Shown here in pieces: positions 49,120 to 56,471 of a stretch of DNA of 64,000 nt. Both the position numbers and the translations under genes were made by a program. Below the pieces are notes generated by a model that saw only the letters and a list, made by a program, of their open reading frames with translations, made no database searches and was not told the origin of the DNA. Origin of the DNA: Phytohabitans rumicis (GTDB lineage Bacteria; Actinomycetota; Actinomycetes; Mycobacteriales; Micromonosporaceae); assembly GCF_011764445.1 (NCBI RefSeq), contig NZ_BLPG01000001.1, positions 6,217,001-6,281,000 of the forward strand, read 5' to 3'. Each line of letters opens with the position of its first letter. Position 1 is the first letter of the stretch.

Positions 49120-49338
49120 TCGACGGCGACGACGGAACCGAGTAACGCCCCGATCCGCCGGCGGAGAGAGCCATCGTTAGCTGTGAGGATGGCCCGGCGC
49201 CGGGGCGCGAAGACACTCCCGAGCCGTTGTGTTGAAAGAGGCCCCTCCTTGGGGGCGAAGGCGCGGTGGCACCGCGAGTTCCCCACTCGCCCGCGCCCGT
49301 CAGGGGATCGCGTTGCGCGATCGACGAGGAGGTGCCGA
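49120..49338 (+). ncRNA. T-box riboswitch leader of aspS2 (translational type)
   Basis: Textbook T-box elements. Stem I: base pairing 49125-49135 with 49223-49233; AGTA box at 49141-49144; upper stem CGCCCC / GGGGCG; AGAGA (GA motif) at 49165-49170; distal loop at 49176-49187; and on the 3' side GAA followed by GAC at 49212-49214, an Asp specifier codon. Antiterminator-type helix: 49260-49266 pairs with 49291-49297 (7 bp), a 7-nt bulge UGGCACC (49267-49273, able to pair with uncharged tRNA NCCA end), then 49274-49279 with 49285-49290. There is no U-rich terminator; GAGGAGG of the ribosome site (49325-49331) could be masked by CCCCTCCTT at 49241-49249, so I predict control of translation. Confidence 0.93.
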
Positions 49339-50589
49339 ATGCAACGCATCCTTTCCACCCAACTCCGTGCCCAGGTGGGCGCTCCCGTCCGGCTTGCCGG
49401 CTGGGTGCACCGCCGGCGACTGCTCAAAACGGTGGCGTTCCTCATCGTGCGGGACGCCGCCGGGCTCAGCCAGGTCGTGGTCACCGCGCCGGACGTACGG
49501 GCCCAGCTCGAAGAGCTGACCGAGGAGACCGTCGTCGAGGTCACCGGCACGGTCGCGGCAAACAGTGCCGCGCCCGCAGGCGTCGAGGTGGTCGAGCCCA
49601 CGGTACGACTGCTCGGCGCACCCGCCGTACCCCCGCCGTTCGACCTCTTCCGGCCGGAGCTGGCGGCGACCCTGCCGACCCAGCTCGACCACGCGGCGCT
49701 GTCCCTGCGGCACCCGAGCCGGACCGCGGCGTTGCGCGCATCGGCCGCCGCGGTGGCCGGCTTCCGGTCCACACTGGACCGACTCGGCTTCGTCGAGGTG
49801 CACACCCCGAAGATCGTCGCCTCGTCAACCGAGAGCGGGGCGAACGTCTTCGCGATCGACTACTTTGGACGGCCGGCGTTCCTGGCGCAGTCACCCCAGT
49901 TCTACAAGCAGATGCTTGTCGGCGTCCTCGAACGCGTCTACGAGGTCGGCCCGGTCTTCCGCGCCGAGCCGCACGACACCGGCCGGCACCTGGCGCAGTA
50001 CACCTCGCTGGACGCCGAGTTGGGCTTCGTCGACGACCACCGCGACGTGATGGCGGTGTTGCACGAGGTGCTGGCGGGAATGGTGGCGGCGACCGGGGCG
50101 ACCGCGGCCATGCCGGCGCAGATCCCCGACGTGCACTTCACCGAGGCCCTGAAGATCGCCGGGGCTCCGCTGGACGAACCGGACCTCGCGCCGGCCCACG
50201 AGCGCGCGGTGGGGGAGTGGGCGCTGCGCGAGCACGGGTCGGACTTCGTGTTCGTGACCGGCTACCCGATGGCGAAGCGGCCGTTCTACACCCACCCCGA
50301 GCCGGGGCGTCCGGCGTACTCGAACGGGTTCGACCTGCTCTTCCGCGGTGTCGAGCTGGTCACCGGCGGGCAGCGGCTGCACCGGTACGAGGACTACGTC
50401 GCGGCGCTGGCCGCGCGCGGCGAGCCGATCGAGCCGTATGCGTCCTATGTGGAGACGTTCCGGCACGGCATGCCCCCGCACGGCGGGTTCGCGATCGGGC
50501 TGGAGCGCTTCGTGGCTCGGCTGACCGGTGCCGGCAACGTCCGCGAGGTCGCCGCCTTCCCGAGGGACCGCCACCGCCTAACCCCATAA
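49339..50589 (+). CDS. aspS2: Aspartyl-tRNA synthetase, archaeal/short type (possibly non-discriminating)
   Basis: 416 aa class IIb synthetase. N-terminal OB fold (VRLAGWVHRRRLLKTVAFLIVRDAAGLSQVV), motif 1 region (FRSTLDRLGFVEVHTPKIV), FLAQSPQFYKQMLVGVLERVYEVGPVFRAEPHDTGRHLAQYTSLDAELGF (motif 2) and GGFAIGLERFVARLTG (motif 3). It lacks the ~180-residue GAD insertion of normal bacterial AspRS, so it belongs to the archaeal-type branch that can charge tRNA-Asn with Asp when AsnRS is absent. It sits behind a T-box leader whose apparent specifier is GAC. Whether it is the only AspRS cannot be seen from this window. GAGGAGG ribosome site. Confidence 0.9.
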   Translation: MQRILSTQLRAQVGAPVRLAGWVHRRRLLKTVAFLIVRDAAGLSQVVVTAPDVRAQLEELTEETVVEVTGTVAANSAAPAGVEVVEPTVRLLGAPAVPPPFDLFRPELAATLPTQLDHAALSLRHPSRTAALRASAAAVAGFRSTLDRLGFVEVHTPKIVASSTESGANVFAIDYFGRPAFLAQSPQFYKQMLVGVLERVYEVGPVFRAEPHDTGRHLAQYTSLDAELGFVDDHRDVMAVLHEVLAGMVAATGATAAMPAQIPDVHFTEALKIAGAPLDEPDLAPAHERAVGEWALREHGSDFVFVTGYPMAKRPFYTHPEPGRPAYSNGFDLLFRGVELVTGGQRLHRYEDYVAALAARGEPIEPYASYVETFRHGMPPHGGFAIGLERFVARLTGAGNVREVAAFPRDRHRLTP

Positions 50590-50698
50590 CGCCACGCCCG
50601 CGCTCGCCGCCCGCTCCCGCTCCTCGCCGCGCTGTGCGCGGCGCGCACTGTGCGCGGTGTGCGGTGTGCGGTGTGCGGTGTGCGCGGTGCGCGGTGTG

Positions 50699-50801
50699 CG
50701 TCGATCAAGGACTTGTGCGTCGATCAAGGGCATATGGTCGTGGATCGGAGATCAAAGCACGGCCGTTCGCCCTTGATCGACGGGATAGTCCTTGATCGAC
50801 G
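50699..50801. repeat. Nested palindromic element N1, copy B
   Basis: Outer arms 50699-50713 and 50787-50801 are a perfect 15-bp inverted repeat (CGTCGATCAAGGACT). Inner 57-bp palindrome 50722-50778 carries the centre GTGGATCGGAGATCAAAGCAC. Confidence 0.93.
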
Positions 50802-50871
50802 CGCGGCGACGCGCGATGCGTGGGGTGCGGTGGGCGGGGCGGTGTGTGGTGCCGCGCGCTGTGCGGGGCGT

Positions 50872-50976
50872 GCGTCGATCAAGGGCTTCTGCGTCGATCA
50901 AGGGCAAATGGTCGTGGTTTGGAGATCAAAGCGCGGCCGTTCGTCCTTGATCGGCGGGATAGTCCTTGATCGACGC
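50872..50976. repeat. Nested palindromic element N1, copy C
   Basis: Outer arms begin GCGTCGATCAAGGGCT and end AGTCCTTGATCGACGC; inner 57-bp palindrome at 50896-50952 with centre TTTGGAGATCAAA. Seventy bp from copy B, same orientation. Confidence 0.92.
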
Positions 50977-51114
50977 GCGGGGGCGCGGCGGCGAGCGGGG
51001 GCGGCGGCGAGCGGGGCGGCGGCGAGCGGGGGCGCGGCGGCGAAGGGCGCGGCGACGTGTGGGGCGTGGGGTCCGTGCGTGGGGCGGAGGCGGACAGCCC
51101 TCACCCGTGGGCCG

Positions 51115-51756
51115 TTACGGTGTGAGCAGGGTCTCCAGGTGGCGCTCGACGACCGGCAGGGCGTCGGTGATGGTGACGGGCCGGCCCAGTTCGGCGCTGA
51201 TCGAGGTGACGCTGGCGTCGCGGATGCCGCACGGGACGATCCGGTCGTACACCGACAGGTCGTTGTCGCAGTTCAGGGCGAAGCCGTGCTGGGTCACGCC
51301 CTGCGACACCCGGATGCCGATCGCGCCCACCTTGCGGTCGGGGCCGCGGTCGTCGGCGGGGATCCAGGCCCCGCTGCGCCCGTCGATGCGGGTGGTGGCG
51401 AGGCCGAACTCGGCGCACACGTCGATGAGGAGCTGCTCGGTGCGGCGCACGTACGCCACGACGTCGATCGGGTCGGGCAGCTTGACGATCGGGTAGCCGA
51501 CGATCTGGCCGGGCCCGTGCCAGGTGATCTTGCCGCCGCGGTCGACGTCGATCACGGGGGTGCCGTCGACGGGGCGGTCCCACGGCTCGGTGCGCTTGCC
51601 GGCGGTGTAGACGCTCGGGTGCTCCAGCAGGAGCACGGTGTCGGGCTCGTCGCCCGCGACCACCGCCGCGTGTAGCCGCCGCTGCTCGTCCCACGCCGCC
51701 AGGTAGTCGATGCGCCCGAGGTACCGCGCTTGCAGCCGTGTCAGTGCCTTAGTCAC
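51115..51756 (-). CDS. lipB: Octanoyltransferase
   Basis: 213 aa, GTG start. Transfers octanoyl from acyl-carrier protein to lipoyl domains. Motifs: [56 protein letters not shown] (substrate-binding), [39 protein letters not shown], in which Lys and Cys are the catalytic pair. Supplies LipA. Stop faces the repeat-rich gap after aspS2. Confidence 0.96.
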   Translation of the reverse strand: MTKALTRLQARYLGRIDYLAAWDEQRRLHAAVVAGDEPDTVLLLEHPSVYTAGKRTEPWDRPVDGTPVIDVDRGGKITWHGPGQIVGYPIVKLPDPIDVVAYVRRTEQLLIDVCAEFGLATTRIDGRSGAWIPADDRGPDRKVGAIGIRVSQGVTQHGFALNCDNDLSVYDRIVPCGIRDASVTSISAELGRPVTITDALPVVERHLETLLTP

Positions 51757-51817
51757 GCCAACCAGCGTAAACCCGTACCGGTCGGTCCACGCCCCGTGTC
51801 GATGGTCACGTCATCCG

Positions 51818-52027
51818 TCAGGCGGTGTCCCGCTCCGTCTCCCAACTAAACCGGTGCCCCTTGAGCCGGCCAAGTCGGTCCTCGTAGAACTTGCGCCACC
51901 ACTCGTCGCCCCGGGAAGCGGCTGCGGCCGCCTCCCGCTCTGCCTCGGCGATCTCACCGTCGCGGTCGGCAACGAGGAAGTCTTCGATCTGCTTGAGGTG
52001 CTCGCGCACCTGCTCCCAGGACGCCAT
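51818..52027 (-). CDS. Small helical protein (69 aa), second of a coupled pair
   Basis: MASWEQVREHLKQIEDFLVA..., a short acidic-basic alpha-helical protein with Trp-rich middle (GDEWWRKFYEDRLGRLKGHRF). Its ATG overlaps the stop of the preceding 55-aa ORF (TGATG), so translation is coupled. No family recognised; not secreted. It follows lipB's start region in the opposite direction to nothing else obvious. Confidence 0.6.
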   Translation of the reverse strand: MASWEQVREHLKQIEDFLVADRDGEIAEAEREAAAAASRGDEWWRKFYEDRLGRLKGHRFSWETERDTA

Positions 52028-52194
52028 CAGCCCAACCTTTCGTCTAGCCGTCCGATCTCATACTGCGACGTCTCGATGCGTTGGTGATAGTGCGCCATGC
52101 CCTCCTCGTACTTTGTGATCATCTGCCGGTCCTTCTCGATCAGTTGGTGAAGCGCGATTCGCTTGAATTCGTCGTCGTTCTTCACCTGGTCCAC
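52027..52194 (-). CDS. Small coiled-coil-like protein (55 aa), first of a coupled pair
   Basis: From GTG 52194: VDQVKNDDEFKRIALHQLIE then KDRQMITKYEEGMAHYHQRI and ETSQYEIGRLDERLG. Heptad-like hydrophobic spacing predicts a single long helix or coiled coil. GGGAGG lies ~9 bp upstream. The ORF is too short for common gene callers and has no family I know, but the exact TGATG junction with the next small gene and ordinary codon use favour it being real. Confidence 0.5.
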   Translation of the reverse strand: MDQVKNDDEFKRIALHQLIEKDRQMITKYEEGMAHYHQRIETSQYEIGRLDERLG

Positions 52195-52315
52195 TGTGGA
52201 CGACCTCCCCTCGCCGTCTGTCTACTGACAGGCTGACATGGGGAGGTGGCATCCGGCTGCCCCGGCGACCGCGATCAAGGAGTTGGTCGGCGTGTCGCCG
52301 GGCGACACGGTCGAC

Positions 52316-54097
52316 TTAGCCGCGCCAGAGCCACACGTCGTCGACGCGTACGGGCGGGCCGAGCAGCTCGGTCGTGGCGCGCAGCAGGGCCGGTTGGTCG
52401 ACCGCGAACTTGGCCCCGTGCACCTGGTCGGCGAGCACCACCACCTGGGCGTTCCAGTAGCGCAGGTCCTCCCGCGCGGCCGCGCGGTCGGCGTCGGTGA
52501 TCGGCGGGACCTGCCCGGTCTGGGCCACCTGGAAGAGCAGCTCGGCGGACGGGCGCGGGACCGGGCCGATGCGCCCCTTGCCGTCCGGGCCGCCCGGGCC
52601 GAGGAAGAACCCGGCCGGGATCGCGAATTCGCCCTGCCCGTGCGACAGCGCGTACGTCTGCCAGCGCTGGCCGTCGGGCAGCACGTCGGAGGTGGGCGGC
52701 ACGGGTGCCAGGACACCGCCCTCGGTGACGTACTGCCGCCACGTGCCGGAGGTGAAGAACCGCGGGATCGGCTCGTACACCGTGGTGTGCAGCGGCACGG
52801 GGACGAGGGGGAGCAGAGCGACCGCAAAGGCCACCCCCAGCCGGCGGGACGGCAGGGCGTCCAGCGCGTACGCCAGCAGCAGGCCGATCAGGGGGATCAC
52901 CACGAGCGCCAACCGGGCCGGCAGCGCGGCGTTGAAGACCGGCAGCCCGCCCAGCAGCTGGTACGGCAGGGGGATCTCGGTGTGCTGCTCGAACACCTTG
53001 AGCTTCGGCCCGAGCGACAGCACGAAGAACACGCCGGCGGTGATGGCCAGCGCGCGCAGCGTGGCCCGCCGCGCCACGGAGGCGCCACGCCATAGCAGCA
53101 CGAAGCAGGCCACGGCCAGGATCAGCAGCGGAACGCCGAAGAAGGAGTTCTCCTCGGTCGGGTTGGGCGCCAGGTTCGTGCCCAGGCCGGCCGCGCCGGC
53201 CAGCGACCGGTCCGGAAAGGCGCCGAACGCCGCGAGATCCTCGTTGTGGACCGTCGGGTCGAAACCGGTGCCGTGAAAGCGCTGCGGCCCGAAAAAATGC
53301 AACCACAAGGGGTACGACAGGAGCGCGAGCGCGACCGCGGCGGTGACCGCCAGCCCGCGCCAGAACGCGGGCAGCGCCGCCCGGGCCTCGTCCCGCTGCG
53401 ACAGGGCCCACACGCCGAGGAAGGCGCCGCACGCGAGCGCGGTGAAGAAGAGCCCTTCGGCGGCGATGGAGAACGCCATGGCGACCAGTACGCCGAGGAT
53501 CAGGCCGTTGCGCAGCCACCGGTCCGGGCCGCGTAGCGCGAACACCCGCCATACGACCAGCGGCACGAGCCAGCCGGCGGTCCAGTTGAGGTGGGCGTTG
53601 GCGTGCGACACCATGCCGGGCGCGAAGCCGCAGAACAGCCCGCCCACCGCCGCCGCGACCGGGCCCAGCCGGAAGCCGCGGGACATCAGCAGGTACCAGG
53701 CGTACGCGGTGGCGGCCAGGTTGAGGGTCAGGATGACCAGGAACGACCACTGTGGCCCGGCCAGCAGGGTGAGCGGGGCGAACACCACGGCGTACACGGT
53801 GATCGAGGTGTTGACCGCGAGGTTCACCCCGTCGGGCACGTTGATCAGGTACGTGAAGAGCGGGTTCTCCCCGTGGGTGACCGCGTGCGCCCCGTACGTC
53901 AGCAGCCACTCGAAGAACGCCTGGTCGCTGGAGTTGACCGTGATCGCGCCCCGGTTGGGGTCGGCCCACAGGCCGCCGGTGACCAGGACGGCCAGGCCCA
54001 GCGCGACGAGCGCGACGACGACGTCCGGCCGGCGCCGCCGAGACTCCACAACGGGGGGCGCGGTGGCCACGGGCGAGGTCAGGGTCACGCGCCGCAC
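52316..54097 (-). CDS. Large GT-C-like membrane protein
   Basis: 593 aa, about eleven membrane helices across residues 25-430, then a ~160-residue soluble C-terminal domain. The first loop holds the SSDQAFFEWLLTYGAHAVTHGENPLF segment and the second the NVPDGVNLAVNTSITVYAVVFAPL segment, typical of actinobacterial GT-C-fold polyprenyl-sugar transferases and YfhO-like proteins. The tail (DADRAAAREDLRYWNAQVVVLADQVHG) recurs in this family. Substrate unknown; a cell-envelope glycan role is inferred. GTG 54097 or GTG 54088 as start. Confidence 0.82.
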   Translation of the reverse strand: MRRVTLTSPVATAPPVVESRRRRPDVVVALVALGLAVLVTGGLWADPNRGAITVNSSDQAFFEWLLTYGAHAVTHGENPLFTYLINVPDGVNLAVNTSITVYAVVFAPLTLLAGPQWSFLVILTLNLAATAYAWYLLMSRGFRLGPVAAAVGGLFCGFAPGMVSHANAHLNWTAGWLVPLVVWRVFALRGPDRWLRNGLILGVLVAMAFSIAAEGLFFTALACGAFLGVWALSQRDEARAALPAFWRGLAVTAAVALALLSYPLWLHFFGPQRFHGTGFDPTVHNEDLAAFGAFPDRSLAGAAGLGTNLAPNPTEENSFFGVPLLILAVACFVLLWRGASVARRATLRALAITAGVFFVLSLGPKLKVFEQHTEIPLPYQLLGGLPVFNAALPARLALVVIPLIGLLLAYALDALPSRRLGVAFAVALLPLVPVPLHTTVYEPIPRFFTSGTWRQYVTEGGVLAPVPPTSDVLPDGQRWQTYALSHGQGEFAIPAGFFLGPGGPDGKGRIGPVPRPSAELLFQVAQTGQVPPITDADRAAAREDLRYWNAQVVVLADQVHGAKFAVDQPALLRATTELLGPPVRVDDVWLWRG

Positions 54098-54140
54098 CCT
54101 ACCAATTCAGACCGACACGCCCGAAAGTGCTTGCATGGTT

Positions 54141-54159
54141 ATTGGAAATGACATCCAAT
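54141..54159 (+). promoter_or_regulatory. Inverted repeat in the promoter of the CooC-like gene
   Basis: ATTGGA-N7-TCCAAT lies 8 bp before the ATG and inside an A+T-rich patch that is exceptional here. It could be an operator or the -10 region of a leaderless transcript. Confidence 0.45.
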
Positions 54160-54166
54160 CCTAGGT

Positions 54167-55123
54167 ATGAAGATCGCTCTAGTCGGGAAGGGTGGCAGCG
54201 GCAAGACCACGCTGGCCGCCCTCTTCGCCCGCCATCTGGCCGGCACCGCGCCGCTGCTCGCCATCGACGCGGACATCAACCAGCATCTGGCCGCGGCGCT
54301 CGGCGTGCCGGAGGACGAGGCGGTGCTGCTGCCGGCGCTGGGCGACCAGCTGGCCAACATCAAGGAGTACCTGCGCGGCACCAACCCGCGGATCTCCTCG
54401 GCGAAGGCGATGGTCAAGACCACGCCACCCGGGCGCGGATCTCGGCTGCTGACCGTCGCCGGGGCCAACCCGGTCTACGACGCGCTGGTGCGGGAGGTCG
54501 GCGGGATCCGGCTCGCGGTGACCGGGCCGTTCGCGACCGAGGACCTCGGCGTGGCCTGCTACCACTCCAAGGTCGGCGCGGTGGAGCTGCTGCTCAACCA
54601 CATGGTCGACGGCCCCGGGGAGTACGTCGTGGTGGACATGACCGCGGGCGCCGACTCGTTCGCGTCGGGGCTGTTCACCCGCTTCGACGCGACGTTCCTG
54701 GTCTGCGAGCCGACGCTGCGCAGCGTCGGCGTCTACCGGCAGTACGTCGGCTACGCGCGCGACTTCGGCGTACGCGTGCACGTGGTGGGCAACAAGGTGG
54801 ACGACGAGTCCGATGTGGACTTCCTGCGCGCGCACGTCGGTGCGGACCTGCTGACCTGGCTCGGCCGGTCGGCGTACGTGAAGGCGGCCGAGCGGGGGCG
54901 CCCCCAACCGCTGTCCGCGCTCGAAGTAGCTAACCGTGAAGCCCTGGACACGATGCGTACAGCCGTCGATGCTTGTGCCAAGGACTGGGCCACCTACACC
55001 CGGCAGGCGGTGGAGTTTCACCTGCGCAACGCGACCGCCTGGGCCAACGACAAGACCGGTGAGGACCTCGCCGGCCAGGTCGACCCGGATTTCGTCCTCG
55101 GGCCACAGCTAATGGTCCACTGA
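54167..55123 (+). CDS. CooC/MinD-type ATP-binding protein (SCO5388-like)
   Basis: 318 aa. Deviant Walker P-loop NTPase: KIALVGKGGSGKTTLAALFARHLA (P-loop residues ~6-15 with the signature Lys), LAIDADINQHLAAALG (switch I), EYVVVDMTAGADSFASGLF and VVGNKVDDESDVDFLR for base recognition. Like CooC it may act as a metallochaperone or ParA-like switch, but lacks an obvious C-x-C nickel site. It is the standard partner of the following SCO5389-type gene in actinobacteria. ATG 54167 with essentially no leader. Confidence 0.88.
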   Translation: MKIALVGKGGSGKTTLAALFARHLAGTAPLLAIDADINQHLAAALGVPEDEAVLLPALGDQLANIKEYLRGTNPRISSAKAMVKTTPPGRGSRLLTVAGANPVYDALVREVGGIRLAVTGPFATEDLGVACYHSKVGAVELLLNHMVDGPGEYVVVDMTAGADSFASGLFTRFDATFLVCEPTLRSVGVYRQYVGYARDFGVRVHVVGNKVDDESDVDFLRAHVGADLLTWLGRSAYVKAAERGRPQPLSALEVANREALDTMRTAVDACAKDWATYTRQAVEFHLRNATAWANDKTGEDLAGQVDPDFVLGPQLMVH

Positions 55124-55137
55124 CCCAAAGGAGTCTC

Positions 55138-55530
55138 ATGTCCCTCGACGTACCCGCCGCCTTGCTGGAGCGCGCCGAGAGCGGCCAGATCGACGACGCC
55201 GAGTTCGTCGCCTGCGTGCGCGAGTCCCTGCCGTACGCCTGGGCGATCGTGTCCGACGTGGCCGCCCGATCGGCGGCGTCGGACGGGGAGTTCGCCGACC
55301 ACGCCGTGCCGCCGCCCAGCGAGAAGGAGCGCGGCCAACTGTTGCGGGCGCTCGCCAGCGACGCGATCCGGGGTGGCCTGGAGCGGCACTTCGGCGTGAA
55401 GCTCGCGTTCCAGAACTGCCACCGGGTGGCCGCCTTCAGGCTGTCCGCGGTCGGCGGCACGACGTACCAGGAGTTCATCTCGCCGGTGGCGCAGATCCGC
55501 AACCAGTCGCCCGAACTGCGCGACTGCTGA
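55138..55530 (+). CDS. SCO5389-family conserved protein
   Basis: 130 aa. MSLDVPAALLERAESGQIDD..., then ESLPYAWAIVSDVAARSAASDGEFADHAVPPPSEKERGQLLRALASDAIRGGLERHFGVKLAFQNCHRVAAF. Conserved in Streptomyces and relatives immediately after the CooC-like ATPase; no known activity. 14 bp downstream of its partner with GGAG, so co-transcribed. Confidence 0.87.
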   Translation: MSLDVPAALLERAESGQIDDAEFVACVRESLPYAWAIVSDVAARSAASDGEFADHAVPPPSEKERGQLLRALASDAIRGGLERHFGVKLAFQNCHRVAAFRLSAVGGTTYQEFISPVAQIRNQSPELRDC

Positions 55531-55566
55531 GGCGCAAAACGGGGGCATCTCGCGGACGAGGTGCCC

Positions 55567-56463
55567 CTACCGCACCGCGGCGGCCAAGGCTTCCCGGACG
55601 TCGGGGTAGCGCCAGGCGAAGCCGGCGTCGATGAGCACTCCGGGCCTGGCGCGGACGCTGGCCAGCGCCTCGACGCTCAGCCCGCCGAGCGCGACCCGCA
55701 GCGCGAAGGCCGGGATCGGCATGACGGTCGGCCGGTGCAGGGCCGCACCGAACGCCTTGGTGAACTCCGCGTTGGTCACCGAATCCGGGGACACGACGTT
55801 GACCGGCCCGGCGATGTCGTCGCGCTCCAGCAGGAACTCGACCGCGGCCAGCCAGTCCTCCATGGAGATCCACGGCATCCACTGCCGGCCGTTGCCGAGC
55901 TTGCCGCCGAGGGCGAGCCGGAACGGCAGCATCTGCGGCTTGAGGTAGCCGCCGGACTTGTGCATCGCCTGGCCGCTGCGCATCAGGACCACGCGTACGC
56001 CCGCGTCCCGTGCCGGCTGGGTGGCCGCCTCCCAGACCTTGCACAGGTCGGCGAGGAAGCCCGCACCGGGCGGGGAGTGCTCGTCGGCGACGCGGTCGCC
56101 GGTCTCGCCGTACCAGTTGATGCCGCTGGAGCTGATCAGCACCCGCGGTCGGGCGTCCGCGGGCAGCGCGGCCAGGGTCCTGGCGAGCGTGCCGGTCGTG
56201 TCGACGCGGCTGGCGCGGAGCACCTCTTTGTAACGGGTCGTCCAGCGCCAGCCGCCGACGTTCGCGCCGCTGAGGTTGACCACCGCGTCGAACGGCGCGA
56301 CCGCGGCCGGGTCGAGCCGCCCCGCCGCGGGATCCCACGAGATCTCCGCGGCTCCGCGCGCGTCCCTCCGCACGAGCCGCGAGACCTCATGCCCACCCTC
56401 GGCAAGCCGTTTGGTAAGCCGGGTTCCGAGGAACCCGGACGCCCCCGAGACGAGTATTCGCAC
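55567..56463 (-). CDS. TIGR01777-family SDR epimerase
   Basis: 298 aa, GTG start. Extended SDR with NAD(P)-binding GASGFLGTRLTKRLAEGGHEV at the N-terminus, VVNLSGANVGGWRWTTRYKEV, RVLISSSGINWYGETGDR (Y-x-x-x replaced), and C-terminal DUF1731 segment (SVEALASVRARPGVLIDAGFAWRYPDVREAL). Members such as SulA/YfcH are poorly studied; a role in cell-division-linked metabolism has been suggested. Immediately downstream of sucB on the same strand (8 bp), so in the same operon. Confidence 0.87.
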   Translation of the reverse strand: MRILVSGASGFLGTRLTKRLAEGGHEVSRLVRRDARGAAEISWDPAAGRLDPAAVAPFDAVVNLSGANVGGWRWTTRYKEVLRASRVDTTGTLARTLAALPADARPRVLISSSGINWYGETGDRVADEHSPPGAGFLADLCKVWEAATQPARDAGVRVVLMRSGQAMHKSGGYLKPQMLPFRLALGGKLGNGRQWMPWISMEDWLAAVEFLLERDDIAGPVNVVSPDSVTNAEFTKAFGAALHRPTVMPIPAFALRVALGGLSVEALASVRARPGVLIDAGFAWRYPDVREALAAAVR

Positions 56464-56471
56464 GGTCGGGG

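Larger units (their letters stand above)
50590..51114. other. 525-bp gene-free region with two nested palindromes and simple-sequence DNA
   Basis: Between convergent aspS2 and lipB. It begins with (GCGGTGT)n-like G+T-rich repeats (50640-50700), then nested palindrome N1 copies B and C, separated by ~70 bp of G+C-rich DNA, and ends with a GGCGGCGAGCGGGG-type simple repeat (50982-51060). I see no gene; six-frame ORFs here are made of repeats. Confidence 0.7.

Noticed and set aside
49053-49805. 250-aa minus-strand ORF over the T-box and aspS2 5' end
   Set aside because: It would run through highly structured leader RNA, lacks a ribosome site and resembles no family.
50590-51114. Repeat-rich gap considered as a CRISPR array
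   Set aside because: Only two units, each palindromic with unequal flanks and no unique spacers; no cas genes.
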